Shown here: piece after piece, positions 1 through 7,882 of the stretch | Numbering within the stretch: position 1 is the first letter of the stretch | How the letters are laid out: the number at the start of each line of letters is the position of its first letter | Assembly: GCF_014204865.1 (NCBI RefSeq) | Contig: NZ_JACHMG010000001.1 | Coordinates: 5,172,501-5,236,500, forward strand | From: Amycolatopsis jiangsuensis | Lineage (GTDB): Bacteria; Actinomycetota; Actinomycetes; Mycobacteriales; Pseudonocardiaceae | DNA length: 64,000 bases | Direction of reading: 5' to 3' | Translations under genes and position numbers: made by a program | The notes under the pieces: generated by a model | Databases searched by the model: none | What the model was told of the DNA's origin: nothing | What the model saw: the letters and a program-made list of their open reading frames with translations, nothing else

Positions 1-396
1 GTCGGCCCGTCCGTTGTCCGGGCGCGCGCCGTCCGGGAGGACCGGCTCAGTGCGCGCGCCGTCGAAGTGCCCGTTGGTTTCGTTTTCCACCCGCGAGGGT
101 GACGGCACATAGCGAGGGGCGGGTGCGACGGCCTCGGCGCTGTCCACCTTCACCGCGAGCGAGACCGGGCGGCCGAGCCGGCGCGACAGCGCGTCGGTGA
201 TCGACGTGCGCAGCGCGCGTTCGATGGCTTCCTTCGCGAAATCGCTGGGAGCGGCCAGCAGGGCGGTGCCGTCGAGCAGGCCGATCGGCCGGGTGACGCG
301 CATCCAGGCCCGCTGCTGCGGCGAGAGGGTGCCGTCGGACAGCTCCCGCACCACCTGCTCCCAGATGACGCCCAGATTGTGCTGGTGCTCGGACAC
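1..396 (-). CDS. dnaA: Chromosomal replication initiator DnaA, N-terminal part (runs off the window)
   Basis: This is the 5' end of dnaA, cut by the window edge; 132 codons are present and open to position 1. Translation from the GTG at 396 begins MSEHQHNLGVIWEQVVREL, typical of DnaA domain I (self-association and helicase loading), followed by a Pro/Glu-rich domain II linker. The AAA+ ATPase and DNA-binding domains lie outside. The gene diverges from rpmH, the standard actinobacterial arrangement, so the dnaA-dnaN origin itself should lie just beyond position 1. DnaA boxes upstream of the start suggest autoregulation. The family is certain from sequence plus context. Confidence 0.95.
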   Translation of the reverse strand, partial: MSEHQHNLGVIWEQVVRELSDGTLSPQQRAWMRVTRPIGLLDGTALLAAPSDFAKEAIERALRTSITDALSRRLGRPVSLAVKVDSAEAVAPAPRYVPSPSRVENETNGHFDGARTEPVLPDGARPDNGRAD

Positions 397-505
397 CGGT
401 CTGACTCCCCTCCCCTCGTCGGCGTGTACGCCCGGGTTCAGCCCACGCACGCGCGGAACACTCCCGCAAGCGTCATCCTGGCCCGATCCGCACGACGGCA
501 CAGCG

Positions 506-526
506 ATATCCACATAGTTGTCCACA
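506..526 (+). promoter_or_regulatory. DnaA boxes in the dnaA-rpmH intergenic region
   Basis: A perfect actinobacterial DnaA box, TTGTCCACA, lies at 518-526. A near match, ATATCCACA, lies 12 bp before it at 506-514. Both are about 110-130 bp upstream of the dnaA start. A pair like this near the dnaA promoter is commonly associated with DnaA autoregulation; that role is inference here. The 600-bp gap from 397 to 1003 shows no other recognisable gene and must hold the divergent dnaA and rpmH promoters. Confidence 0.7.
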
Positions 527-1003
527 GCTGTGCACTAATGTACGGCGGCCCGCAGCCACGCCACCTGCGGGCTCGACGTTCTCGCCGGGTGCCTCCACAC
601 CCCGTGGCCGACGGCGGCGGTAACCTGACGTCCACCCCGCCCGGCAGCCTGAGAGAGGCACGCTAACAAGCCCCGGTCATTGCCACAAGGCGTGGTGCCG
701 CGCAAGCATTTCACGGTGTACGGCGTGTTGCCATTCGGTGCCGTGGCGTACCGGAGCCCGGGGCCGGACGCTGGTCGCGGTGCGTGGCGGAGGGGGCGGC
801 TGCACGTCTCCGGACGGGGGTGCGTACCCTCGTAAGGTCTCCCGTAAGCGACGGGTGCGTTTCGCGTGCCCACGTATGTCGTCGCTCGTCGTGACGAGGC
901 CACACGTTGGTAGGAGACACCAGAGACTGCCGTGCGACCCGCACGACATGCCGGGCGCCGGAGAAATGACCGTCGTCCGACGGCCGAGACACATGGAGAA
1001 GCA

Positions 1004-1147
1004 GTGAGCAAGGGCAAGCGCACCTTCCAGCCGAACAACCGTCGTCGCGCGCGGACCCACGGTTTCCGCCTGCGTATGCGTACCCGCGCGGGCCGCGGCA
1101 TCCTGGCGGCCCGCCGTCGCAAGGGCCGCGCCGCGCTGTCCGCCTGA
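1004..1147 (+). CDS. rpmH: 50S ribosomal protein L34
   Basis: A 47-residue, very Arg/Lys-rich protein beginning [20 protein letters not shown], with the L34 signature [13 protein letters not shown]34 is a small structural protein of the large ribosomal subunit. The GTG start at 1004 follows GGAGAAG at 995-1001. It is the first gene of the conserved rpmH-rnpA-yidD-yidC-khpB-rsmG cluster that diverges from dnaA. Full length and unambiguous. Confidence 0.97.
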   Translation: MSKGKRTFQPNNRRRARTHGFRLRMRTRAGRGILAARRRKGRAALSA

Positions 1148-1168
1148 TCCGGCTCGCCGAGACGCGCC

Positions 1169-1600
1169 GTGCTGCCCGCTGCCGCACGCCTGCGGCGGAG
1201 TGAGGACTTCCGGGTCGTCCTCCGCCGGGGGTCCCGGGCAGGCAGGCGCCGCCTCGTCGTCCATGCGTTGACCACGGACCCGCCCGTGGCCACACCCGCT
1301 GTGGCCAGGGCGGGTTTTGTGGTGAGCAAGGCCGTGGGCAACTCCGTGGTCCGCCACCGCGTGACCCGGCGGTTGCGGCACCTCGTCTCGGCCCGTCTCG
1401 GAACACTGCCCCAGGGCAGCTCGTTGGTGGTACGGGCACTACCTCCGGCGGCGACCGCGTCGAGCGCGGAACTCGGCGCCGATCTCGACGCGGCGTTGCG
1501 CCGGCTCGGTCTCGCGCCGGCCGGGCGCCCGGCCCGGGAGGATGCTCCCCGGCAGCCGCGTCAGCAGGGCGCGGGCCCCGACCACGGATCAGCGGTGTAA
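1169..1600 (+). CDS. rnpA: Ribonuclease P protein component
   Basis: A 143-residue basic protein that assists the RNase P RNA in maturing tRNA 5' ends. The N terminus has the [13 protein letters not shown] segment, and the RNR signature region is visible as [19 protein letters not shown] at about residues 52-70. Both are diagnostic of RnpA. The C-terminal 25 residues are a disordered Gln/Pro/Arg-rich tail, as is common in actinobacteria. GTG start, 21 bp after rpmH, so the two are almost certainly cotranscribed. Confidence 0.95.
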   Translation: MLPAAARLRRSEDFRVVLRRGSRAGRRRLVVHALTTDPPVATPAVARAGFVVSKAVGNSVVRHRVTRRLRHLVSARLGTLPQGSSLVVRALPPAATASSAELGADLDAALRRLGLAPAGRPAREDAPRQPRQQGAGPDHGSAV

Positions 1601-1606
1601 ACGGCC

Positions 1607-1942
1607 ATGCACGCCACCCCCGAGCACGAAACCACCGAGGCCACCGGAGTCCCCGAGGAAGCGAAGCCTCCCCGGCCCGGGCCGGTCGCGTGGGTACTGC
1701 TCCTGCCCGTCAGGTTCTACCGCAAGGCGATCTCGCCTTTTCTCCCGCCGGCTTGCCGGTTCTACCCGAGCTGCAGCGCGTACGCAGTCGAAGCCCTGAC
1801 CCGCCACGGCGCGGCTCGCGGCTCCTATCTCGCGCTGCGCCGGTTGTTGCGCTGCGGCCCGTGGACCCCGCCCGGCCGCGACCCGGTCCCCGAGAAGTTC
1901 TCGTGGCGACACCGCATGCCTGAAACACCGATCGAGGAGTAG
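1607..1942 (+). CDS. yidD: Membrane protein insertion efficiency factor YidD
   Basis: A 111-residue protein of the YidD family, a small peripheral membrane protein that helps YidC-dependent insertion. The core runs from about residue 28 (VAWVLLLPVRFYRKAISPF) through the signature CRFYPSCSAYAVEAL, with a further conserved Cys in LRCGPW. The first 25 residues are an extra acidic/Pro-rich extension. It starts 6 bp after rnpA and ends 4 bp before yidC, so it belongs to the same operon. Confidence 0.93.
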   Translation: MHATPEHETTEATGVPEEAKPPRPGPVAWVLLLPVRFYRKAISPFLPPACRFYPSCSAYAVEALTRHGAARGSYLALRRLLRCGPWTPPGRDPVPEKFSWRHRMPETPIEE

Positions 1943-1946
1943 CTCA

Positions 1947-3152
1947 GTGCTCGATTTCATCTACTACCCCGTGTCCTTCATCTTGTGGTGTTGGCACAAG
2001 GTCTTCGGGTTCGTCTTCGGGGAGTCGTCCGCGGTCGCCTGGATCCTCGGCATCATCTTCCTGACCTTCACCGTGCGCGGCATCATGTTCAAGCCGTTCG
2101 TGAACCAGGTCCGGTCGATGAAGAAGATGCAGGACTTCGCGCCGGAGATGAAGAAGATCCAGAAGAAGTACGCGAACGACCGGCAGCGCCAGGCGCAGGA
2201 GATGCAGAAGCTCCAGCGGGAACACGGCGTGAACCCGCTCGGCAGCTGCCTTCCGATGGTTCTGCAGATCCCGGTGTTCATCGGACTGAACCACGTGCTG
2301 CGTGCGTTCACCTTCCCGCCGCCCGGTGGCGGGCCGAAGACCGAGAACTACTTCTTCAGCCAGCACGACGTCAGCTCGTACGTGAACGCCAAGCTCTTCG
2401 GCGTCAACCTCGGCGAAGCGGTCAACAACGGGGTCGGCGCGGTCGCCGGCAACGTGGCGAACGGCGGCTGGCACTGGAACGTGCTCCCCGTCGCGTTGCC
2501 GCTGATGATCGTCGCCGCGATCGCGACGCACCTCACCGCGCGGCACTCGGTGGCCCGGCAGAACGCCTCGGCCACGGGCAACCCGCAGACCGCGATCATG
2601 AACAAGCTGACGATGTACATCTTCCCGTTCGGTGTGCTCGTGTTCGGTGCGTTCTTCCCGCTCGGTCTTCTCTTCTACTGGCTGGCGAACAACGGCTGGA
2701 CGCTCATGCAGCAGCGCCTCGTCTACACGCGGATCGACAAGGAAGAGGCGAAGCGCAAGGAAGAGGCCGCGGAGAAGCGTGCCTCGCTCGGTCCGAAGCC
2801 GGGTCAGAAGCCGGCCGCTCCGAAGGTCGGGCAGAAGCCGGTACAGCAGAAGAAGAACCAGCCCTCGGGTCAGCAGCAGCGCAAGGTGACCAAGGCCGGC
2901 TCGGCACACGGCTTCGCGCAGACCGCGTCGGCGGACGGCAAGTCCGGTGGCGTCTCGAGTGACAAGCCTGCGAAGAAGACCGGCACGGACGGTGCCGCCG
3001 CGACGAAGGCGTCGGACGACAACGCGGCCACGCAGGCCTCGGAGCGACCCTCGGAGCAGTCCGCGGCGAACCAGACCAACGGAGCCAACGGGAACGGGGC
3101 GCCCGGGCTTCTCAAGAACTCGACCAGGAAGTCGGGCCGGAAGCGTCGCTGA
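1947..3152 (+). CDS. yidC: Membrane protein insertase YidC (Oxa1 family)
   Basis: A 401-residue polytopic protein that inserts proteins into the cytoplasmic membrane with or without SecYEG. It begins MLDFIYYPVSFILWCWHKVF and has the Oxa1 core: a first membrane segment, a charged cytoplasmic hairpin rich in Lys/Gln (about residues 50-90), the PMVLQIPVFIGL segment, and later hydrophobic segments to about residue 265. The last 135 residues form a hydrophilic Lys/Gln/Ala-rich tail typical of actinobacterial YidC. GTG start at 1947 with GAGGAG at 1934-1939 overlapping the end of yidD. Confidence 0.96.
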   Translation: MLDFIYYPVSFILWCWHKVFGFVFGESSAVAWILGIIFLTFTVRGIMFKPFVNQVRSMKKMQDFAPEMKKIQKKYANDRQRQAQEMQKLQREHGVNPLGSCLPMVLQIPVFIGLNHVLRAFTFPPPGGGPKTENYFFSQHDVSSYVNAKLFGVNLGEAVNNGVGAVAGNVANGGWHWNVLPVALPLMIVAAIATHLTARHSVARQNASATGNPQTAIMNKLTMYIFPFGVLVFGAFFPLGLLFYWLANNGWTLMQQRLVYTRIDKEEAKRKEEAAEKRASLGPKPGQKPAAPKVGQKPVQQKKNQPSGQQQRKVTKAGSAHGFAQTASADGKSGGVSSDKPAKKTGTDGAAATKASDDNAATQASERPSEQSAANQTNGANGNGAPGLLKNSTRKSGRKRR

Positions 3153-3182
3153 CGCCGATCCGGTTCGGAGAGGAGACGGAAC

Positions 3183-3734
3183 ATGTCGGAGACGGTCGAC
3201 ACGATCGACGCCGATCAGGACGAGAAGGCCGAGTCGGCGGAAGTGGTCGAAACGAAGGCGGGCGGTGGCGATAGCACTCTCGTGCAAGAGGGTGACATCG
3301 CCGGCGACTACCTGGAGCGGTTGCTGGATCTGCTCGACTACGACGGAGACATCGACCTCGATGTCGAAGCCGGCCGAGCGGTGGTGAGCATCGACGGTGG
3401 CGAGGATCTGGAGAAGCTCGTCGGCCCACGGGGCACTGTGCTCGAGTCGCTGCAGGAGCTGACCCGGCTGGCTGTGCAGCAGGAGACCGGTTCGCGTAGC
3501 CGGCTGATGCTGGACATCGCGGGCTGGCGGTCCGACCGCCGGGAGGAGCTGCGCGAGCTCGGCCGGTCCACCGCGGAGTCAGTCCGGACGAACGGCGAGC
3601 GGGTGCGGCTGCAGCCGATGAGTCCGTTCGAGCGCAAGGTGGTGCACGACGCGGTCGCCACCGTCGACGGTGTCACGAGCGAGAGCGAGGGCGAGGACCC
3701 CAAGCGACGCGTGGTGATCTTCCTCGAGGGCTGA
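3183..3734 (+). CDS. khpB: RNA-binding KhpB/Jag protein (KH and R3H domains)
   Basis: A 183-residue RNA-binding protein (KhpB, also called Jag or EloR). After an acidic N-terminal 40 residues, a KH-like domain spans about residues 45-110 and contains the GxxG loop GPRG. An R3H domain follows at about 120-183, with the conserved segment FERKVVHDAVATV. In Gram-positive bacteria KhpB works with KhpA in post-transcriptional control of cell elongation. It starts 30 bp after yidC and is followed by a strong terminator, so the rpmH transcript probably ends here. Confidence 0.93.
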   Translation: MSETVDTIDADQDEKAESAEVVETKAGGGDSTLVQEGDIAGDYLERLLDLLDYDGDIDLDVEAGRAVVSIDGGEDLEKLVGPRGTVLESLQELTRLAVQQETGSRSRLMLDIAGWRSDRREELRELGRSTAESVRTNGERVRLQPMSPFERKVVHDAVATVDGVTSESEGEDPKRRVVIFLEG

Positions 3735-3760
3735 GCTCCACTGCGGGAGTACTGAGCTGA

Positions 3761-3795
3761 AGCGGCCCACCGGATGATCCGGTGGGCCGCTTTTG
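3761..3795 (+). terminator. Rho-independent terminator after khpB
   Basis: A perfect 14-bp stem (arms 3761-3774 and 3778-3791) with a 3-nt TGA loop, followed by TTTTG. It lies 27 bp after the khpB stop and separates the ribosomal/insertase operon from the rsmG-parAB operon. Confidence 0.9.
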
Positions 3796-3848
3796 TGTCT
3801 CCCCTGGATCTGGGTTCGAGTCACGCGGTGGCGAATTACAAGCGTGGC

Positions 3849-3862
3849 GTTTCACGTGAAAC
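3849..3862. promoter_or_regulatory. parS: parS centromere site 1
   Basis: Perfect match to the 14-bp palindrome GTTTCACGTGAAAC, the binding site of chromosomal ParB proteins. One of three perfect copies within 172 bp between khpB and rsmG. Confidence 0.95.
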
Positions 3863-3897
3863 CGGGCGCGTCGCGTCGTCCTCATCCGCTCCGCCGC

Positions 3898-3911
3898 GTT
3901 TCACGTGAAAC
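3898..3911. promoter_or_regulatory. parS: parS centromere site 2
   Basis: Second perfect GTTTCACGTGAAAC palindrome, 49 bp (centre to centre) from site 1. DnaA-box-like sequences follow directly at 3915-3923 (CTGTCCACA on the minus strand) and 3953-3961 (perfect TTGTCCACA). Confidence 0.95.
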
Positions 3912-3914
3912 GGC

Positions 3915-3961
3915 TGTGGACAGTTCCGCCCGCGGAGTGGACTTGTCCACAGATGCGGTCT
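3915..3961. promoter_or_regulatory. DnaA boxes between parS sites
   Basis: TTGTCCACA (perfect, plus strand) at 3953-3961 and CTGTCCACA (minus strand) at 3915-3923 sit between parS sites 2 and 3. They fit the actinobacterial pattern YYNTCCACA. Whether DnaA acts here is not known from the sequence. Confidence 0.55.
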
Positions 3962-4006
3962 GTCGGCTCGATTTGGGTCGGGCATCAGGGACAATCAGAT
4001 GGGCGC

Positions 4007-4020
4007 GTTTCACGTGAAAC
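4007..4020. promoter_or_regulatory. parS: parS centromere site 3
   Basis: Third perfect GTTTCACGTGAAAC palindrome. It is flanked by GCGC on both sides, giving a longer dyad, and lies 15 bp upstream of the rsmG start, so ParB loading could affect rsmG transcription or be affected by it. Confidence 0.95.
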
Positions 4021-4034
4021 GCGCGGAGTGAGGA

Positions 4035-4724
4035 GTGGACGTAGTGAGCTTGGACGGCGCCACCGGAACGGTTCGGACCGCGGCGGTGCAGGTGTTCGGT
4101 GAGCGTGTCGACCAGGCTGCGCGATACGTCGAGTTGCTGGCGACCCATGGCGTGGAACGAGGCTTGATCGGACCGCGCGAGGTGGACCGACTGTGGGACC
4201 GGCACGTGCTGAACTCGGCCGTCATCGGTGAGCAGATCGCCGAGGGCGCCCGCGTCGTCGATGTGGGATCGGGTGCCGGGCTTCCGGGTGTACCGCTCGC
4301 GATTGCTCGACCGGACCTCGCTATCGTTCTCCTGGAACCCATGGCTCGCCGGGTCGACTGGCTGGCCGAGGTCGCCGAGAAGCTGGAACTCCCGATCACC
4401 ATCGTCCGTGGACGCGCGGAGGAACGATCCGTGCGCGAGCAGCTGGACGGCGCCGATGTCGTCACCGCTCGCGCGGTCGCTCCCCTTGCTCGGCTCGCGG
4501 GCTGGTGCCTCCCCCTGGTTCGTCCCGAAGGTCGACTGGTCGCCCTGAAAGGGGTGAGCGCGTCCGAGGAGATCGAGCGGGACCGCGCAGCGGTACGCAA
4601 GGCCGGCGGTGCCGACCCGGAACTCTCCGAGTGCGGGAAGGCAGTGCTCGAGGTTCCCAGCACGGTGGTGCTCATCCGTCGTCTGCCGCCGAAGCCGGCT
4701 CGGTCACGCGGCAGGCGGCGGTAG
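4035..4724 (+). CDS. rsmG: 16S rRNA (guanine-527-N7)-methyltransferase RsmG
   Basis: A 229-residue class I SAM-dependent methyltransferase (GidB/RsmG) that methylates G527 of 16S rRNA; loss gives low-level streptomycin resistance in several bacteria. The SAM-binding motif I is visible as VVDVGSGAGLPGVPLA at about residues 74-89, preceded by the conserved LWDRHVLNSAV. The C-terminal end is Arg-rich. The GTG start at 4035 follows a GGAGTGAGGAG segment. It forms the conserved trio with parA and parB. Confidence 0.95.
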   Translation: MDVVSLDGATGTVRTAAVQVFGERVDQAARYVELLATHGVERGLIGPREVDRLWDRHVLNSAVIGEQIAEGARVVDVGSGAGLPGVPLAIARPDLAIVLLEPMARRVDWLAEVAEKLELPITIVRGRAEERSVREQLDGADVVTARAVAPLARLAGWCLPLVRPEGRLVALKGVSASEEIERDRAAVRKAGGADPELSECGKAVLEVPSTVVLIRRLPPKPARSRGRRR

Positions 4725-4744
4725 CGAACGAGAACAGCCGCGAA

Positions 4745-4758
4745 GTTCCACGTGAAAC
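4745..4758. promoter_or_regulatory. parS: parS-like site 4, upstream of parA
   Basis: GTTCCACGTGAAAC differs from the perfect site by one base. It sits 20 bp after rsmG and overlaps a possible upstream GTG for parA at 4752, which supports a parA start further downstream. Confidence 0.85.
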
Positions 4759-4811
4759 AACGCGGTGCGGAACGTCCAGGAATCGTCTATCAGGAGGAGG
4801 TGTCGAGACCG

Positions 4812-5738
4812 GTGAATCCCCCACCGTCCGACCCCGCGCAGACCGGCCACGAGTTGGGCTGGACGCCGATCGCCGAGGAAGCCGTCCGAGCCGCGAGCGT
4901 GCTGCACCCGAAGGAAGGCGCTCTCCCCCGGCCGACACGTCGCCGGGTGCTCACAGTCGCCAATCAGAAAGGCGGGGTCGGCAAGACGACGAGCACCGTC
5001 AATCTCGCCGCCGCGCTGGCGGTGCACGGGCTGAAGACGCTCGTGATCGACCTCGACCCTCAGGGCAATGCCAGCACCGCACTTGACGTCGACCACCGCT
5101 CCGGGACGCCGTCGATTTACGAAGTGCTGATCGGTGAGGTGTCCCTCGCCGAGGCCGCCGCCGTCAGCGAGCAGTCCCCGAACCTCTTCTGCGTGCCCGC
5201 GACGATCGACCTCGCCGGTGCGGAGATCGAGCTCGTCTCCATGGCGAACCGGGAAACCCGGCTGAAGGAGGCACTGTCGGACGAGTCGCTCGCGCAGATC
5301 GGCGTCGACTACGTCTTCATCGACTGCCCTCCGTCGCTCGGACTTCTCACGGTCAACGCGATGGTGGCGGCCCAGGAAGTCCTGATTCCCATCCAGTGCG
5401 AGTACTACGCACTGGAAGGTCTGGGGCAGCTGCTGAGCAACATCGAACTCGTGCAGCAGCACCTCAACCGGGAACTGAGCGTCTCCACGATTCTGCTCAC
5501 CATGTACGACGGTCGCACGAAGCTGGCCGACCAGGTGACCAACGAGGTGCGCAACCACTTCGGCGAGACGGTGCTGAAGACCGTCATCCCACGCAGCGTG
5601 AAGGTGTCCGAGGCACCCGGCTACGGCCAGACCGTGCTCGCTTACGACCCGGGTTCACGTGGGGCCATGAGCTATCTCGACGCGGCGAAGGAAATCGCCG
5701 AGCGCGGCGCGAATCAGGATAGGAGCAACAGCGCATGA
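4812..5738 (+). CDS. parA: Chromosome partitioning ATPase ParA (Soj)
   Basis: A 308-residue Walker-type ATPase that drives origin segregation together with ParB bound at parS. The deviant Walker A motif KGGVGKTT is at about residues 52-59, followed by [11 protein letters not shown] (Walker A') and FIDCPPSLG (Walker B region). I chose the GTG at 4812 because GGAGGAGG lies 11-18 bases upstream and the longer reading frame from 4752 would begin inside a parS site. The N-terminal 45 residues are an actinobacterial extension. It overlaps parB by 4 bp (ATGA), giving translational coupling. Confidence 0.95.
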   Translation: MNPPPSDPAQTGHELGWTPIAEEAVRAASVLHPKEGALPRPTRRRVLTVANQKGGVGKTTSTVNLAAALAVHGLKTLVIDLDPQGNASTALDVDHRSGTPSIYEVLIGEVSLAEAAAVSEQSPNLFCVPATIDLAGAEIELVSMANRETRLKEALSDESLAQIGVDYVFIDCPPSLGLLTVNAMVAAQEVLIPIQCEYYALEGLGQLLSNIELVQQHLNRELSVSTILLTMYDGRTKLADQVTNEVRNHFGETVLKTVIPRSVKVSEAPGYGQTVLAYDPGSRGAMSYLDAAKEIAERGANQDRSNSA

Positions 5739-6745
5739 CTGAGCGCAGAGGAGGGCTGGGGCGCGGTCTCGCGGCCCTGATCCCGACCGGGCCGGCCACC
5801 CCGGCGCCCTCCGGCGGAGAAGGCACCGCGGCCAGCGAACCGGCCGCGCGTGAGGACAAGGGCTGGTTCGCGGCGAACGGCGCGGCTGAAGGGCACGGCG
5901 GCGAGGTCGCCGGCGCGGTGTACCGCGAGATCCCGGTCAGCGCCGTCAAGCCGAATCCGAAGCAGCCGCGTCAGGTCTTCGACGAGGAAGCGCTCGCCGA
6001 GCTCGAACACTCCATCCGGGAGTTCGGGCTCATGCAGCCGATCGTCGTACGCGAACTCGGTGACGGCGAGTACGAGCTCGTCATGGGTGAGCGTCGGCTG
6101 CGTGCGTCCCAGCAGGCGGAGCTGGAGGCGATCCCCGCGATCGTCCGGCAGACCGCTGACGAGTCGATGTTGCGCGACGCACTGCTGGAAAACATCCACC
6201 GGGTTCAGCTGAATCCGCTCGAGGAGGCGGCCGCGTACCAGCAGTTGCTCGACGAGTTCGCGGTGACGCACGAGGAACTGGCCGGTCGGATCGGACGCAG
6301 CCGGCCGGTCATCACCAACACCATCCGGTTGCTGAAACTCCCCCTGCCCGTGCAGCGGCGGGTGGCCGCCGGTGTGCTGTCGGCCGGACATGCCCGGGCG
6401 CTGCTGTCACTCGAGGACCCGGACGGTCAGGAGGAGCTGGCTGCCCGGATCATCGCGGAAGGCATGTCGGTGCGCGCCACCGAGGAAGCCGTCACGCTGA
6501 AGAAGAGCGAGAAGCCGGCGAAGCCGAAACCCGCTCCCCGTAAGCCGATCCAGGCGCCCGGATTGCAGGAACTCGCGAACCGGCTGTCGGATCGCTTCGA
6601 CACCCGCGTGAAAGTGGACCTCGGACGCCGCAAAGGCCGGATCGTCCTCGAGTTCGGCTCGGTCGATGACCTCGAACGCATCGTCGCCCTCATCGACGCG
6701 AACTCGGAGGGAAAATCGGCGGATCAGGCCGACGAAACCGGCTAG
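5735..6745 (+). CDS. parB: Chromosome partitioning protein ParB (Spo0J)
   Basis: A 336-residue CTP-dependent DNA clamp that loads at parS. Visible parts are the ParB/Srx N-terminal domain with [12 protein letters not shown], the arginine-patch motif MGERRLRA used for CTP binding, the [14 protein letters not shown] segment, a helix-turn-helix region ([14 protein letters not shown]), and a C-terminal dimerisation domain after a Lys/Pro-rich linker. It begins [17 protein letters not shown], typical of actinobacterial ParB. The start overlaps the parA stop. Four parS sites lie within 1.9 kb upstream. Confidence 0.96.
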   Translation: MTERRGGLGRGLAALIPTGPATPAPSGGEGTAASEPAAREDKGWFAANGAAEGHGGEVAGAVYREIPVSAVKPNPKQPRQVFDEEALAELEHSIREFGLMQPIVVRELGDGEYELVMGERRLRASQQAELEAIPAIVRQTADESMLRDALLENIHRVQLNPLEEAAAYQQLLDEFAVTHEELAGRIGRSRPVITNTIRLLKLPLPVQRRVAAGVLSAGHARALLSLEDPDGQEELAARIIAEGMSVRATEEAVTLKKSEKPAKPKPAPRKPIQAPGLQELANRLSDRFDTRVKVDLGRRKGRIVLEFGSVDDLERIVALIDANSEGKSADQADETG

Positions 6746-6883
6746 GGATCACCCATGGTCTTTTCGTCACGGTGATGATTGCGGATCGACACGGCTGTGC
6801 GCACTCTGCGTGGTCGGTCCGGCTGCCCACCGTCGCGTCGGTCGCCGTGGGTGTGGCGGCCGCGTGGTGTCGTCAGCGGCGTA

Positions 6884-6916
6884 CTCCCCGGGCTCGTCGA
6901 TCAACGAGTCCGGGAG
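6884..6916 (-). terminator. Possible terminator overlapping the end of ddl
   Basis: Imperfect 13-bp inverted repeat (arms 6884-6897 and 6904-6916, one bulge and one mismatch) that includes the ddl stop codon. There is no T-run, as is common in actinobacteria. parB converges from the other side. Confidence 0.45.
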
Positions 6917-7851
6917 ACCGCGCGGGCGACGAGTTCCGAAAACACCGAACCGAGGGATGTGCCGGCGGCTTCGACTGCCATCGGAACTGTGGACGTCTCG
7001 GTGAGGCCCGGCGACAGGTTCACCTCGAGGAAGTGCACAGTGCCGTCCGCGGTGATCACGGCGTCGGTGCGGGAGATGTCGCGCAGCCCGAGCCACCGGT
7101 GTGCCGCGACGGCGAGTTCGCTGACCGCCTTCGCCGCTTCGTCGGAGATCCGGGCCGGGGTGAAGAAGTCGGTGAGGCCGGCGGTGTAGCGAGCCGTGTA
7201 GTCGTAGACGCCGTTCTCCGGCACGATCTCGACCGCGGGCAGGGCTTCGGCCCCGTTCTCCCCCTCGATGACCGTGACGGCCACCTCGACGCCGTCGATG
7301 AACCGCTCCGCGAGCACGGTGTCCCCGTAGGCGAAGCAGCCGACCATCGCCGCGGGGAGTTCCGCGGCTTCGCGCACCACCTGCGTACCCAGCGCCGAAC
7401 CGCCCTGGTCCGGTTTGAGGATCAGCGGCAGCCCGAGCCGATCCACCATCGCGTCGAGCACCGACTGCGCGCCCAGCTCCCGGAAAGTGCTGTGCGGCAA
7501 CACGATCCACTCCGGTGTGGCGAACCCGGCCTGCTGCACGAAAGCCTTCGCGGTCGGCTTGTCCCAAGCCCGACGGCACCCCTGCGAGCTGGTGCCGACG
7601 AACGGCACGTCGAGCATTTCCAGCACGGTCTGCACCGAACCGTTCTCGCCCTCACCGCCGTGCAGTGCGACGATCACCGCGTCCGGACGCTGGGTGCGCA
7701 GCCGTTCCAGCAGGCCGGCGTCGGTGTCCCATTCGTCCACTGTGAGCCCTTCGGCCCGCAGTGCGGCCGACAGCCGCCGTCCGGAGCGGAGCGAGACGTC
7801 CCGCTCGTGGGAAAGTCCGCCGGCGAGCACGGCAACGGTACGGTCGACCAC
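6901..7851 (-). CDS. D-alanine--D-alanine ligase family protein (ATP-grasp)
   Basis: A 316-residue ATP-grasp ligase resembling Ddl, which joins two D-Ala residues for peptidoglycan precursors. The N-terminal domain has VAVLAGGLSHERDVSLRSG. The ATP-grasp part has LILKPDQGGSALG (phosphate-binding loop) and the metal-binding end FLEVNLSPGLTETS. It is shorter than the roughly 370-residue main actinobacterial Ddl and may be a second ligase with a different D-amino or D-hydroxy acid preference; that cannot be settled by eye. It lies 31 bp after the aminotransferase and probably shares its transcript. Confidence 0.88.
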   Translation of the reverse strand: MVDRTVAVLAGGLSHERDVSLRSGRRLSAALRAEGLTVDEWDTDAGLLERLRTQRPDAVIVALHGGEGENGSVQTVLEMLDVPFVGTSSQGCRRAWDKPTAKAFVQQAGFATPEWIVLPHSTFRELGAQSVLDAMVDRLGLPLILKPDQGGSALGTQVVREAAELPAAMVGCFAYGDTVLAERFIDGVEVAVTVIEGENGAEALPAVEIVPENGVYDYTARYTAGLTDFFTPARISDEAAKAVSELAVAAHRWLGLRDISRTDAVITADGTVHFLEVNLSPGLTETSTVPMAVEAAGTSLGSVFSELVARAVSRTR

Positions 7852-7882
7852 CGTGGGAACTCCTTAGTGTTACGGGGGGCGG

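Noticed and set aside
3806..3830. tRNA-like T-loop word GGTTCGAGTC
   Set aside because: The flanking bases do not form a T stem, and no acceptor or anticodon arm is present around it.
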